This document shows, piece after piece, positions 1-8,634 of a stretch of DNA of 64,000 nt. Under the pieces are notes generated by a model. That model saw nothing but the letters and a program-made list of their open reading frames with translations, was not told where the DNA came from and ran no database searches. The DNA is taken from assembly GCF_013839525.1 (NCBI RefSeq), contig NZ_JACDIS010000001.1, positions 434,001 through 498,000 of the forward strand. Reading direction: 5' to 3'. The DNA is from Chthonobacter rhizosphaerae. Lineage in GTDB: Bacteria; Pseudomonadota; Alphaproteobacteria; Rhizobiales; Pleomorphomonadaceae. How positions within the stretch are numbered: position 1 is the stretch's first letter; each line of letters begins with the position of its first letter. Made by a program: the position numbers and the translations under genes.

Positions 1-215
1 GGAACCGCTTTGAAGAGAGCCCTGAGGAAGCCCGCCGCCAGCAGCTTCGTTGTTTCCGGTAGAGTCTGGCGAGGACCAGCTTGGAGGTGCGATCGACGGC
101 CCCGAGCAGATAGGCCTTGCCGCCCTCGTATCGCAGTTCGGCGATGTCTAGATGGAAGTAGCCGATCTCGTATGCCTTGAACGTAAGCATCCGGCGAAGA
201 CCGCGGGGAAGCGGC
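1..215 (-). pseudogene. IS481-type transposase fragment (integrase core), cut by window edge
   Basis: Reading the minus strand gives a stretch typical of the rve integrase core of IS481-family transposases, containing YEIGYFHLDIAEL and then AVDRTSKLVLARLYRK, which includes the first catalytic Asp of the DDE triad (HLDIAE). After RLYRK, near position 55, the reading frame shifts: the family-like continuation TTKLLAAGFLRALFKAV is in a different frame. The N-terminal part is missing, because a foreign stop (end of the IS66 transposase) lies just upstream, and the C-terminal part runs off the window. It is therefore a broken remnant. Family assignment is from motif memory, not a search. Confidence 0.6.
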
Positions 216-230
216 TCGCGGGTATCCTGG

Positions 231-1260
231 TCAGGCCGCATTCGTCCGCTGGTCTGCCACGTTCCAGTTCCACGGCAGCAACTCGTCGATTGACTTGACC
301 GGATGGCCGGGCATCTTGGCGAGGACGTCCGCGAGCCCGGCTCGCGGGTCCACGTCGTTGAGCCTAGCGGTCTCAATCAGGGCGTACATGGCAGCGGCGC
401 GGCGGCCGCCGGCGTCAGATCCGGCGAAGGTCCAGTGCTTGCGGCCGAGCGCGATGCCGCGGACCGCCCGCTCGGCGGCGTTGTTCGACGGGCAGAGGCG
501 TCCGTCGTCGAGGGTGAGCGCAGCGAACCGTGAAGGCCGGCCAGCGCTTCAGCATATAGTCGGTCGCCCAGGCGGTGTCGCACTTGGGCGAGAGCCTGGC
601 GCGGTCGGCGCGCAACCGGGTTTCGAGGCCGGCGACCAGTTGGGCGCTGCGTGTCTGTCCGACGGCGCGGCGTTCGTCGTGCGGCCGTCCGTTGATCTCG
701 CGTTCGATCTCGAAAATAGAATCGATCGCCTTCACGGTCGCTGCCGCCATCGGTGCTCGTCGTAGGTCGGCCAATTCGAAGAACTTGCATCGGGCGTGGG
801 CCCAGCAGCCTACTTTGAGGATCGGCCCTGGCGTCCGATACGGCTCGTAGAGCCGGTTGTGGCCTGCGAAGGCGTCGGATTGCATCGCGCCGGCGTAGCC
901 GGCGAGCCAAGCCTCGACGTGCTCGCCCGAACGGGTGGCCGAGTTGAAGTAAGCCGCAGCCGGCGCAGCCCTGCCGGTGAAGAGGCGGTCGTCGTGGACC
1001 AGGGTCCAGAGATGGCCGGTGCGGGTCTTGCCCGGCGCGAGGACCGGTACCGGCGTGTCATCGACTTGGATGCGGGACGCCCCGCGCACATGGGCCTCGA
1101 TCCGCTCGACGAGGGGTGCGAGCGAGACCGTGACGGCGCAGAGCCAATCGGCCAGCGTGCTTTCGGTGAGGGTCACGCCCTCGCGGGCGAAGCGCTCGCC
1201 CTGACGATGGAGCGGCAGGTGCATGCCGTACTTGGCGGTGACAATCTCGGCCAGGAGGTA
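231..1260 (-). pseudogene. tnpC: IS66-type transposase TnpC, N-terminally deleted and frameshifted
   Basis: The minus strand encodes the C-terminal two thirds of an IS66 TnpC: YLLAEIVTAKYGMHLPLHRQ at the right end, then IQVDDTPVPVLAPGKTRTGH and VGCWAHARCKFFEL (catalytic-core motifs), and finally the conserved tail with SNNAAERAVRG, GRKHWTFAGSDAGG and DELLPWNWN, ending with TGA at 231-233. Near 530 the frame changes: the tail is in a different frame from the central part, so no intact protein is made. The usual N-terminal zinc-finger/coiled-coil part is absent; the sequence instead joins directly to the end of tnpB at about 1260. This is a dead copy. Confidence 0.85.
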
Positions 1261-1604
1261 TCCGGCCGCCGTCGGACGCCACGTCTTCTACGGCATCCGC
1301 AGTCGATCCCTTCCAGCAGGTATCCGAGTTGCGCTGCCGTGATCGTCACCGTGCCGTCGGCAGTCGACGGCCACAGGTACCGGCCTCGGTCCAGCCATTT
1401 GGAGAACAAGCACATGCCCTGAACGTCGTGCCAGAGGATCTTGATCAGGTCGCCCCAGAGACCCCTGAACACGATCAAATGGCCCGAGTGCGGGTCGCGC
1501 TTCAGCGTCTCCTGAGCGATGAGCGCCAGGCCGTCGGAGCCCTTGCGCATGTCCGTGTGGCCCGTCGCCAGCCAGACCCTGACGCCGGTCGGGACCGGGG
1601 TCAC
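1261..1604 (-). pseudogene. tnpB: IS66-type TnpB (Orf2), frameshifted near its 3' end
   Basis: From a GTG at 1604 the minus strand gives a nearly perfect IS66 TnpB: VPTGVRVWLATGHTDMRKG, LIVFRGLWGDLIKILWHD and YLLEGID. After LEGID one base appears to be missing (near 1300), and in the restored frame the family tail reads RMP-stop-KTWRPTAAG, with a TAG at 1288-1290 where Gln is usual. The total length of about 115 codons equals that of normal TnpB. The GTG start overlaps the TGA of the tnpA remnant, as in intact IS66 elements. Non-functional. Confidence 0.85.
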
Positions 1605-1745
1605 CGGCCCCCCAGGACATCGAGGACACGACGCAGCGCATCGGCATCGACATCGCGATCCACCCGTACTCGTCGACCTCACCGAGGGCGATCTCGATCA
1701 GACCCGTCACCCGGCGGGAGCGATCCGGCCCGCAATCAGCGTCGG
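1601..1745 (-). pseudogene. tnpA: IS66-type TnpA C-terminal remnant
   Basis: Immediately upstream of tnpB on the minus strand lies RRVRVDRDVDADALRRVLDV ending in LGGR and TGA (1601-1603), the usual C-terminus of IS66 TnpA. The preceding segment GLIEIALGE is also TnpA-like but in another frame, so there is a frameshift at about 1680. I cannot recognise the N-terminal part or the terminal inverted repeat of the element further right. From about 1746 to 1979 I see no gene and no clear site. Confidence 0.6.
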
Positions 1746-1979
1746 TGGGAGAAGCAAGGCCCAGGAGGGAGTGGAGACGCGTTTTCGGAGCCCGTCGACG
1801 CGGCCACCGCCCGTGGTACGGGCGGCAGCGGCAGTGCACTTATGCCGCTCATGACGTCTTCGTTGGACAGCCGGCCTCGGGCCGTGGCGGGGCATGATCC
1901 CAGGTTCATCTACAGGAACCGCCCCGTCGCTGCCCCGGTTGTCGTTGGGTGGTCACACGAAGCGGCTACGCTGCGGGCG

Positions 1980-2741
1980 ATGCTGAACACAATGTCCTAC
2001 GTGATCTGCACGTCCCCGCGCAGCGGCAGCACTCTTCTGTTCAAGATGCTCGCCGCGACCGGCATAGCAGGACGGCCCGCCTCGTATTTCTTTGGACCTT
2101 CGCTTGAAGACTGGCTGGACGATCTGGGCATCGCGCCAGAGGAATCCAGTTGGGAGCGCGACCGTCTGGAAGCGGCATTCCGTGTGGCGCGTCTCAAGGG
2201 GTCCGGCAGCAACGGAGTGTTCGGCCTGCGCCTGCAGGGACACAGTCACGGCTTCTTCTGCGAAAAGCTGGCAGTCCTTCATCCTGAAGGAGCGACCGAT
2301 CGCGAGCGTTTCGAGCGCGCCTTCGGACCGACGCTGTTTGTGCACTTGATGCGCCGCGACAAGGTCGATCAGGCGGTCTCGTACCTGAAGGCCCGGCAAA
2401 CCGGACTGTGGCATGTGGCGCCGGACGGCACTGAACTGGAGCGCCTCGCCCCCCATGGAGAGCCGAGGTACGACCATGACGCGATCCAGGCCTGCATCGA
2501 CATGATGGTCGGCTACGATCGCGGTTGGACCGACTGGTTCGTGCAAGAGGGGATCGAGCCGGTCCGCGTCTCGTATGACGACCTGTCCGCCGACCCCAAT
2601 GGCACCCTCCGCCATGTCTTGGAGTGCTTGGGATTGGAGCCCACCGCGGCGGACGGCGTGACGCCCGGCGTGGCGAAGCTCGCCGACCGCGTCAATCGTG
2701 ACTGGGTGGCGCGGTTTCGCGCCGAGCAAGGGTACGCTTGA
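1980..2741 (+). CDS. Stf0-type sulfotransferase
   Basis: Predicted PAPS-dependent sulfotransferase of 253 residues, the usual Stf0 length. The N-terminus has the 5'-phosphosulfate loop YVICTSPRSGSTLL followed by KMLAATGIAGRP. The middle has FVHLMRRDKVDQAVSYLKA, the 3'-phosphate/PAPS-binding region of Stf0 (the mycobacterial trehalose sulfotransferase family), and the C-terminus has VRVSYDDLSADPNGTLRHVL. A second Met four codons later is also a possible start. The frame stays open for 217 codons upstream, but that stretch runs antisense through the IS66 remnant and is not protein-like. No neighbour hints at the acceptor; the gene stands alone between transposon debris and a convergent operon, so recent acquisition is possible (inference). 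Confidence 0.85.
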   Translation: MLNTMSYVICTSPRSGSTLLFKMLAATGIAGRPASYFFGPSLEDWLDDLGIAPEESSWERDRLEAAFRVARLKGSGSNGVFGLRLQGHSHGFFCEKLAVLHPEGATDRERFERAFGPTLFVHLMRRDKVDQAVSYLKARQTGLWHVAPDGTELERLAPHGEPRYDHDAIQACIDMMVGYDRGWTDWFVQEGIEPVRVSYDDLSADPNGTLRHVLECLGLEPTAADGVTPGVAKLADRVNRDWVARFRAEQGYA

Positions 2742-2845
2742 AGCGATAGCGTCGTCGCACCGTCCGCAGCCTGCGCGACCGCATTCGGTCGACCCTGACG
2801 GCCTCGCCGAGCGGAAGCCCGCGGTCACGTCACGGTTTCCGGCCC

Positions 2846-2872
2846 CGGGCGGCGGTACGGGACCGCCACCCG
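2846..2872. terminator. Hairpin between convergent Stf0 and pxpC genes
   Basis: Inverted repeat CGGGCGGCGGT / ACCGCCACCCG with a 5-base loop and one mismatch, lying 105 bases after the sulfotransferase stop and 10 bases before the pxpC stop. A bidirectional terminator is likely from the position, although there is no clean T-run. Confidence 0.4.
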
Positions 2873-2881
2873 TCCGGATCG

Positions 2882-3859
2882 TCAGCCGGCGAGCGCGGCC
2901 TTCACCTCATCCAGCATGCGGGCGCGGTCCTTGCGGGCCGCGAGGGCCGCGGGCATGTCCACGGCCTCGAAGCGCGCGGACTGGTGCGGCTGAAGCTGGC
3001 CGATCAGGTCCATGTCGGCCGAGATCACCGTGCCGATCATGAAGTATCCGCCGCCCGACACCGCGTCGCGGTGGAGCACGATGGGCTCCGTGCCGCCCGG
3101 CACCTGGATGGAGCCGTAGGGATAGCAGCTGTCGACGATGTTGGACGGGTCCGAGCCCGCCCCGAACGGCTGCTCGCGCGGCACGAAGTCGAGCGGCCGG
3201 CCACCGCGGAAGCGATAGCCGATCCGGTCGGCTTCCGGCGCCACCTTCCAGGTGTCCTCGAAGAAGCGACGGCCAGCCTCCTCGGTGATCCGGTGCCAGT
3301 AGAGGCCCGGCAGCACCCGGAGCACCGGCGATGCGCCCGGCCCGCGCCGGAGCGCCTCCGGCACGCTGGCGTTCGGCTGGGCCGCGCGGCGAACGGTGCC
3401 GACCGGCAGATTGTCGCCGGACTTCAGCGCCCTCCCCTCGTGGCCGCCGAGGGCGCCGAGCGGATAGGTCGATCGCGAGCCGAGGACGACCGGCACGTCG
3501 ATGCCGCCCGAGACCGCCACATAGGCGCGGGCGCCGGATTTCAGAAAGCCGAACGACAGCACCTGGCCGGCCTTGACGGTGAAGGCCGTCCAGGTCGGCT
3601 GCTCCGCGCCGTCCACCTTGGGCGGCAGGTCCGCGCCGGTCACCGCCACTGTGGCGTCCGCGCCGAACCGGATCTCCGGGCCGAGGAAGACGGCCTCCAG
3701 CACCGCGTCGCCCTCGTCGTTGCCGACCAGCAGGTTGGCGGCGGCGAGCGCGTAGCGGTCCATGCCGCCGGAAAGCGGAATGCCCAGGTGGTAATAGCCG
3801 GGCCGGCCCAGGTCCTGCACCGTGGTGGAGAGGCCGGGCTTCAGGATCTCAAGCGCCAT
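2882..3859 (-). CDS. pxpC: 5-oxoprolinase subunit C (carboxyltransferase-like, KipA/UAHS2 family)
   Basis: A 325-residue member of the biotin-dependent carboxyltransferase/KipA family. It begins with the family hallmark LEILKPGLSTTVQDLGRPGY, followed by GIPLSGGMDRYALAAANLL, AVTGADLPP and YVAVSGGIDVPVVLGSRSTY. With PxpA and PxpB it forms the prokaryotic ATP-dependent 5-oxoprolinase that opens pyroglutamate to glutamate. The start overlaps the end of pxpB by 11 bases, indicating translational coupling. It is the last gene of the minus-strand cluster. Allophanate- or urea-carboxylase-type activity is an alternative for the family, but the pxpA neighbour favours 5-oxoproline. Confidence 0.88.
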   Translation of the reverse strand: MALEILKPGLSTTVQDLGRPGYYHLGIPLSGGMDRYALAAANLLVGNDEGDAVLEAVFLGPEIRFGADATVAVTGADLPPKVDGAEQPTWTAFTVKAGQVLSFGFLKSGARAYVAVSGGIDVPVVLGSRSTYPLGALGGHEGRALKSGDNLPVGTVRRAAQPNASVPEALRRGPGASPVLRVLPGLYWHRITEEAGRRFFEDTWKVAPEADRIGYRFRGGRPLDFVPREQPFGAGSDPSNIVDSCYPYGSIQVPGGTEPIVLHRDAVSGGGYFMIGTVISADMDLIGQLQPHQSARFEAVDMPAALAARKDRARMLDEVKAALAG

Positions 3860-4730
3860 GGAGCACCTCCAGGAGCTTCGCGTTGGTGGCGGCCGGATCG
3901 GCCTGGAAGTCGTCGAGGGAGAAGCGCACCTTGCGGATCAGCGGGTCGAACCGGCCCTTGTCCACCGCCTCCACGGCGGCGTCGTAGTCGTCCCGGTTCA
4001 CCGGCTTGAACTTCACGATGTCGCCCGGCTTGAAGAAGATCATGAATTCGCGCAGATAGCTGATCTCCTGCTTCGGATCGTAGATCGGCATCGGCGTGAT
4101 GCCGAACATCTGGTAGCCGCCCGCGCCGCGCACCGAATAGATGCAGCCGAAGCAGCCTCCGTGGCCGACGGTGAGCTTCGGCGTGTCGGTGCGGGGGCGC
4201 AGGTATTTCGGGACCTGGATCTGCCTGGAGCGCTCGACCATCTGGTACATGAACGGCAGACCGGCGACGAAGCCCACCATGGAGACGAACCAGGGCGAGC
4301 CCGCGTGCGCGGCCACGAAGCTGTCCACGTCCGCGTAGCCGTTGATGCGCGCCCCGTAGTCGAGGTCGGTGCCGCTCGGGTCCTGGTGGCGCTCGCGGAA
4401 GCGCATCAGGGTCTCGTGGGTCCACGGGTCGTTGTAGAAGACCGGGATCTCGATGATCCGCGTCTCCAGGGTGGAATCCGCCTTGGCGGCCGCGTTCTCC
4501 AGGCTCTTCAGCTCGGCCAGCATGTCGTCCGGCGCGATCAGGTCCGGGTCGAACTTGATCTGGAACGACGCGTTGGCGGGGCAGATCTCGGTCACGCCGC
4601 GGATCCGGCTCTCCCTGACGGCGTTGGTCATGGAGAGGCTCTTGAAGAAGGCCTCGAGCGACATCTCCTCGTCGACCTCGACGAAGATGTGCTCGTCGCC
4701 CCCGAACGAATATCTCGTGTTCATCGGCAC
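3849..4730 (-). CDS. pxpB: 5-oxoprolinase subunit B (KipI/UAHS1 family), long form
   Basis: A 293-residue protein of the KipI/allophanate hydrolase subunit 1 family. It carries the family's HETLMRFRERHQDPSG segment, VSMVGFVAGLPFMYQM, LRPRTDTPKLTVGHGGCFGC and YSVRGAGGYQMFGITPMPIY. It is about 60-70 residues longer than common PxpB proteins, with extra sequence at both ends (an acidic N-terminus and a C-terminal FSLDDFQADPAATNAKLLE tail). It probably pairs with PxpC to form the kinase/carboxytransferase-like half of 5-oxoprolinase. It follows accC with a 13-base gap. A Met two codons in could also be the start. Confidence 0.85.
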   Translation of the reverse strand: MPMNTRYSFGGDEHIFVEVDEEMSLEAFFKSLSMTNAVRESRIRGVTEICPANASFQIKFDPDLIAPDDMLAELKSLENAAAKADSTLETRIIEIPVFYNDPWTHETLMRFRERHQDPSGTDLDYGARINGYADVDSFVAAHAGSPWFVSMVGFVAGLPFMYQMVERSRQIQVPKYLRPRTDTPKLTVGHGGCFGCIYSVRGAGGYQMFGITPMPIYDPKQEISYLREFMIFFKPGDIVKFKPVNRDDYDAAVEAVDKGRFDPLIRKVRFSLDDFQADPAATNAKLLEVLHGA

Positions 4731-4743
4731 GCTACCTCCCGGT

Positions 4744-6123
4744 TCATCCGTTGCGGGGCGTCGGCGGCGCGAGCGGGTTGGCGTCCAGCCACCCCTCCAG
4801 CCACCGGGTGTGGAAATCTCCGGCGGCGACCGACGGGTCGGCCGCCAGGGCCTGGTGGAGCGCCGCCGTGGTTGTGATCCCGTCGACGCGCAGTTCGCCG
4901 AGCGCGCGGGCGAGACGCTTCAGTGCGCCGGCGCGCGTCTCGTCCCAGACCACCAGCTTGCCGAGCAGGCTGTCGTAGAAGGGCGGCACCGCGTAGCCGG
5001 GGTAGAGCATGGTGTCGAACCTGACGCCCATGCCGCCCGGCACGGCGAGCGCCGACACGACGCCCGGGGCGGGCATGAAGGCGTTGGCCGGGTCCTCGGC
5101 GTTGATGCGCACCTCGATGGCGTGGCCTGAGAGGCGCACGTCCTCCTGCCGGTAGGCGAGCGGCGCGCCGCCGCAGACGCGGATCATTTCGCGCACCAGG
5201 TCGATCCCGGTCACCATCTCGCTGATCGGGTGCTCCACCTGGATGCGGGTGTTCATCTCGATGAAGAAGAACTCGCCGGTGCGGGCGTCGTAGAGATATT
5301 CGAGCGTGCCGGCGCCGCGATAGCCGACGCTCTCGGCGAGCCTGACGGCCGACGCGCAGAGCGCCTCGCGCGCCTCGGGGCCGAGGCAGGCGGCCGGGGC
5401 CTCCTCCCACACCTTCTGGCGTCGGCGCTGGAGCGAGCATTCCCGCTCGTAGACGTGGATGGCGCGCTCCCCGTCGCCGAGGATCTGCACCTCCACGTGC
5501 CGCGCCTCGGCGACGAACCGCTCCAGGTAGAGCCCCCCGTCGCCGAAGGCCGCCAGAGCCTCGGCGCTCGCCTGCGGGATCAGGGTCTCCAGTTCAGACG
5601 GGCTTTCGGCCACCCTTATGCCACGCCCGCCGCCGCCGGCGGACGCCTTGATCATCACCGGATAGCCGATCTCGCGGGCCACCCGGCGCGCCTCCTCGAC
5701 ACCGTCGACCCGGCCTTCGGAGCCCGGCACCGTGGGAACGCCTGCCGCGGCCGCCATGGCGCGGGCGGTCGCCTTGTCGCCCATCGCCCGGATGGTCTCA
5801 GCCTTCGGGCCGACGAAGACGAGGCCGGCCGCCTCCACCCGCTCGGCGAAGTCGGCGTTCTCGCTGAGAAAGCCGTAGCCGGGGTGAACCGCGTCGGCGC
5901 CGCTCGCCCGGGCTCCGGCCAGCACGGCGTCGATGTCCAGGTAGGACTTGCGGGCGTGCGCCGGGCCGATCTCCACCACGGCGTCGGCCATGCGGGCGGC
6001 CAGCATGTCGCGGTCCGCCGCGCTCACCGCCTGCACCGTGCGGATGCCGAGCTCGCGCGCGGCCCGGATCACCCGGACGGCGATCTCGCCCCGGTTGGCC
6101 ACGAAGAGGCTGGAGATCGCCAT
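4744..6123 (-). CDS. accC: Biotin carboxylase (AccC-like) of the pyroglutamate cluster
   Basis: A 459-residue ATP-grasp biotin carboxylase. Visible are the N-terminal LFVANRGEIAVRVIRAAREL, the HPGYGFLSENADFAE segment, the glycine-rich ATP loop KASAGGGGRGIRV, ERFVAEARHVEVQILGD, and the catalytic FFIEMNTRIQVEHPISEMVTG. It stops at the usual AccC length, without the long biotinyl extension of propionyl-CoA carboxylase. Its partner carrier protein lies 5 bases upstream. Such accBC pairs commonly sit within KipI/KipA clusters; the carboxylated acceptor is unknown, with PxpBC-like carboxyltransferases as possible partners. It may be an accessory paralogue rather than the housekeeping AccC (inference from context). 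Confidence 0.88.
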   Translation of the reverse strand: MAISSLFVANRGEIAVRVIRAARELGIRTVQAVSAADRDMLAARMADAVVEIGPAHARKSYLDIDAVLAGARASGADAVHPGYGFLSENADFAERVEAAGLVFVGPKAETIRAMGDKATARAMAAAAGVPTVPGSEGRVDGVEEARRVAREIGYPVMIKASAGGGGRGIRVAESPSELETLIPQASAEALAAFGDGGLYLERFVAEARHVEVQILGDGERAIHVYERECSLQRRRQKVWEEAPAACLGPEAREALCASAVRLAESVGYRGAGTLEYLYDARTGEFFFIEMNTRIQVEHPISEMVTGIDLVREMIRVCGGAPLAYRQEDVRLSGHAIEVRINAEDPANAFMPAPGVVSALAVPGGMGVRFDTMLYPGYAVPPFYDSLLGKLVVWDETRAGALKRLARALGELRVDGITTTAALHQALAADPSVAAGDFHTRWLEGWLDANPLAPPTPRNG

Positions 6124-6128
6124 GGGCG

Positions 6129-6371
6129 TCACGCCTCGAGGTCGTAGAGCGGCTGGCCGGCCATGACGGCGTCCTCGTTCTCCACGTGGAAGGCGACGAT
6201 GCGGCCCGCCTCCTCGGCCACGACCGGCGTGAAGGACTTCATCACCTCGATGAGCCCCACGGTGTCGCCGGCGGCGACCGCGTCGCCCTCCGACTTGAAC
6301 ACCGGCTGGTCCGGCGCGGGCTTTCGGTAGAAGGTGCCCGGAATGGGGGCCTGGACGGTCTTGGTCGGCAT
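6129..6371 (-). CDS. accB: Short biotin carboxyl carrier protein (AccB-like)
   Basis: An 80-residue protein that is essentially only a biotinyl/lipoyl domain. The biotinylation loop reads GLIEVMKSFTPV, so the lysine is preceded by Val-Met rather than the usual Ala-Met, a variant seen in BCCPs of KipI/KipA clusters. The N-terminal linker and thumb of housekeeping AccB are missing. It precedes accC by 5 bases, which supports a dedicated carrier-carboxylase pair. The start has pxpA about 30 bases upstream. Confidence 0.85.
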   Translation of the reverse strand: MPTKTVQAPIPGTFYRKPAPDQPVFKSEGDAVAAGDTVGLIEVMKSFTPVVAEEAGRIVAFHVENEDAVMAGQPLYDLEA

Positions 6372-6401
6372 GCGGATCTCCTCGGGGAAAACGGGGTCGG
6401 G

Positions 6402-7136
6402 TCAGCCGGCGGGAACGAAGCCCTCGGCCGCGAGCGTATCGCGGAGCACGCGGGCGACGTCGGGGGCGCCCGGCGTGTCGGAGTGGACGCAGATGGTCTC
6501 GGCGCGGACGCGCACGTCGCGCCCGCCGACCGAGCGGACCAGCCCCTCCCGGCAGGCGCGCAGCGACCGCGCCGCGGCCGCGTCGGGATCCACCGCGTCG
6601 TGCTCGCGGGTGATGATCAGCCCGCCGTCGTCCGCATAGTCGAGGTCGGCGTAGAACTCGGCGATGAACCGGTGGCCGCGGGCGGCGTAGACCCGCTCGT
6701 GTTCGGTCTCGATCAGACCGAGCAGCGGCACCTTGAACACGTCGGCGGCGTCGCACACCGCGTGGGCGATCTCCGGGTCGCGGGCCGCCATGCCGTAGAG
6801 GGAGCCGTGCGGCTTGATATGGTGGAGCGCCATGCCTTCGGCGTCCAGGAATCCCTTGAGGGCGCCGATCTGATAGATCAGGCAGTTGGCCATCTCCTCG
6901 CGGCCGATCTTCATCTCGCGCCGGCCGAAGCCCTGGCGGTCCGGCAAGGAGGGATGCGCGCCCACCCGCACCCCGTGGCGCTTCGCCAGCCGCACGGTGC
7001 GGCGCATGTGGTTGAAGTCCGAGGCGTGGAAGCCGCAGGCGACGTTGGCGATGTGGATCGACGGCATGATGCGCTCGTCGTCGCCGAGCTTCCAGATGCC
7101 GAAGCTCTCGCCCATGTCGCAGTTGATGAGGGTCAT
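6402..7136 (-). CDS. pxpA: 5-oxoprolinase subunit A (LamB/YcsF family)
   Basis: A 244-residue LamB/YcsF protein. The chosen Met gives INCDMGESFGIW, the invariant N-terminus of the family, and ANVACGFHASD, GVRVGAHPSLPDRQGFGRR and HIKPHGSLYGMA follow as expected. The frame is open upstream but the sequence there is not protein-like. It is the first gene of the pxpA-accB-accC-pxpB-pxpC operon. The upstream 124-base gap (7137-7260) holds the promoter if the amidase is transcribed separately; a short dyad GCGA-ATA-TCGC lies at about 7230. The expected role is hydrolysis of 5-oxo-L-proline to glutamate together with PxpBC. Confidence 0.9.
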   Translation of the reverse strand: MTLINCDMGESFGIWKLGDDERIMPSIHIANVACGFHASDFNHMRRTVRLAKRHGVRVGAHPSLPDRQGFGRREMKIGREEMANCLIYQIGALKGFLDAEGMALHHIKPHGSLYGMAARDPEIAHAVCDAADVFKVPLLGLIETEHERVYAARGHRFIAEFYADLDYADDGGLIITREHDAVDPDAAAARSLRACREGLVRSVGGRDVRVRAETICVHSDTPGAPDVARVLRDTLAAEGFVPAG

Positions 7137-7260
7137 GGGATCATCCTCGCTTGCCCCCCCGCCCGGGCCGGCCCGGCTGCCTCGCAGCCAACCTTGAACC
7201 GGGGCAAAGCCCTTGTAAAATCGCGAATATCGCAGGCCCGCATCAGCAAAATCGATAGGC

Positions 7261-8634
7261 TCAGCCGGCCGGTTCGGCCACGACCGCCTCGGCCGCGAGC
7301 GCGAACGACAGGACGGCCTCGTCCGTGTTCGCGCCGCCGGAGACGAGAAGCCCGACCGGCATGCCGGCGTCGCCGCGGCCACACGGCAGCGTGACGCCGC
7401 AGAAGTCCAGGAAGTTGCCCAGCATGGTGTTGCGCAGCGTCTTGGCGTTGACGGCGACGAAGTGGTCGTCGTCCGCCTCCAGGTCGGCGATGGGCGGAGC
7501 GACGTGCGGGAGCGTCGGATGGATCAGGACGGCGTCGCCGAGATCGGCCCGCGCGGTCTCGGTCAACCGGGCGCGTGCGGCCTGCACGGCGATGTAGTCG
7601 ACGAGGCTGATCTTGGCCCCGAGCCGTGTGCGCGCCACCACGCGCCGGTCCATCTCGGACGCTCCCGGACCGGCGAGCCGGTCGGCGTGCAGCGCGTAGG
7701 CCTCGGCGGTGACCAGCGGCCCGTGCCTGCCGAGCACGGCCAGCACCTCGTCGAACGCCGGAAACGGCCGGCGTTCGACCGTCGCGCCCGCCGCGCGCAG
7801 CCGCTCGAGCGCCGCCTCGAAGGCCGTCACGACGCCGGACTCCGCGCCGTCGAAGACCACGTTGCTGGGCACCACCAGCCGGGCGCCCTCCACGCGTCCG
7901 CGCAGCACCGGCGATGAAACCCGGCCGGTGAGGGCGGCGTCCACCGCCACCGCGTCGGCGACGGTGCGGCAGAGCACGCCGAGGGAATCGAGGCTCGAGG
8001 AGAGCGGATAGACGCCGGCCATGGGGTAGCGGCCCCGCGTCGCCTTGTAGCCGACGATCCCGTTGAAGGCCGCCGGAATGCGCACCGATCCGCCCGTGTC
8101 GGTGCCGATGGACACCGGCACAAGGCCGGCCGCGACCGACACGCCTGAACCGGACGAGGATCCGCCCGGAATGCGCGGCACGTCCCGGCCATGCGGGTTT
8201 CGGGGGGTCCCGTAGTGCGGGTTCAGGCCGAGGCCCGAGAAGGCGAACTCGGTCATGTTGACCTTGCCGACCGACACCATGCCGGCGGACTTCAGACGCG
8301 CCACCACCGGCGCGTCCGCCGCCGCCGGCGGATCGTCTGCCAGCACCCTGGACCCGGCGGTGGTGACGATCCCCTCTATGTCGAAGAGGTCCTTCCAGGC
8401 GACCGGAACCCCATCCAGCGGACCGCGCGGCCGGCCGCTCCGGATCCGGCGCGCCGCTTCGCGCGCCTCCGTCAGGGCGCGCCCCGCGGTCACCCGCGTG
8501 AAGACGGCCGGATCGTCCGACGCCTCGATCGTCGCGATCGTGCTCTCGGCCACCTGCTCGGCGTCGAGAAGGCCGGACTGGATCAGCGCTCCGAGTTGAA
8601 GAGCAGACCTTGCCTTGATGTCGATGTCGCTCAC
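7261..8634 (-). CDS. Amidase-signature hydrolase
   Basis: A 457-residue amidase-signature enzyme (GatA/AtzF-like fold). The catalytic elements are present: Lys81 in PVAWKDLFDIEG, the cis-Ser segment GGSSSGSG (about residues 157-164), and the nucleophile Ser183 in GTDTGGSVRIPAAFNG. It is near the length of bacterial allophanate hydrolase N-domains and aryl/short amide amidases; the substrate cannot be read from sequence. It lies upstream of the pyroglutamate cluster on the same strand, with 124 bases between, and is transcribed divergently from a LysR regulator, which probably controls it. A role in supplying or consuming amide/lactam nitrogen sources together with PxpABC is inference. Confidence 0.85.
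   Translation of the reverse strand: MSDIDIKARSALQLGALIQSGLLDAEQVAESTIATIEASDDPAVFTRVTAGRALTEAREAARRIRSGRPRGPLDGVPVAWKDLFDIEGIVTTAGSRVLADDPPAAADAPVVARLKSAGMVSVGKVNMTEFAFSGLGLNPHYGTPRNPHGRDVPRIPGGSSSGSGVSVAAGLVPVSIGTDTGGSVRIPAAFNGIVGYKATRGRYPMAGVYPLSSSLDSLGVLCRTVADAVAVDAALTGRVSSPVLRGRVEGARLVVPSNVVFDGAESGVVTAFEAALERLRAAGATVERRPFPAFDEVLAVLGRHGPLVTAEAYALHADRLAGPGASEMDRRVVARTRLGAKISLVDYIAVQAARARLTETARADLGDAVLIHPTLPHVAPPIADLEADDDHFVAVNAKTLRNTMLGNFLDFCGVTLPCGRGDAGMPVGLLVSGGANTDEAVLSFALAAEAVVAEPAG

Noticed and set aside
1329-1979. 217-codon N-terminal extension of the sulfotransferase
   Set aside because: It runs antisense through the IS66 remnant, and the Stf0 phosphosulfate loop expected near the N-terminus begins right after the chosen start.
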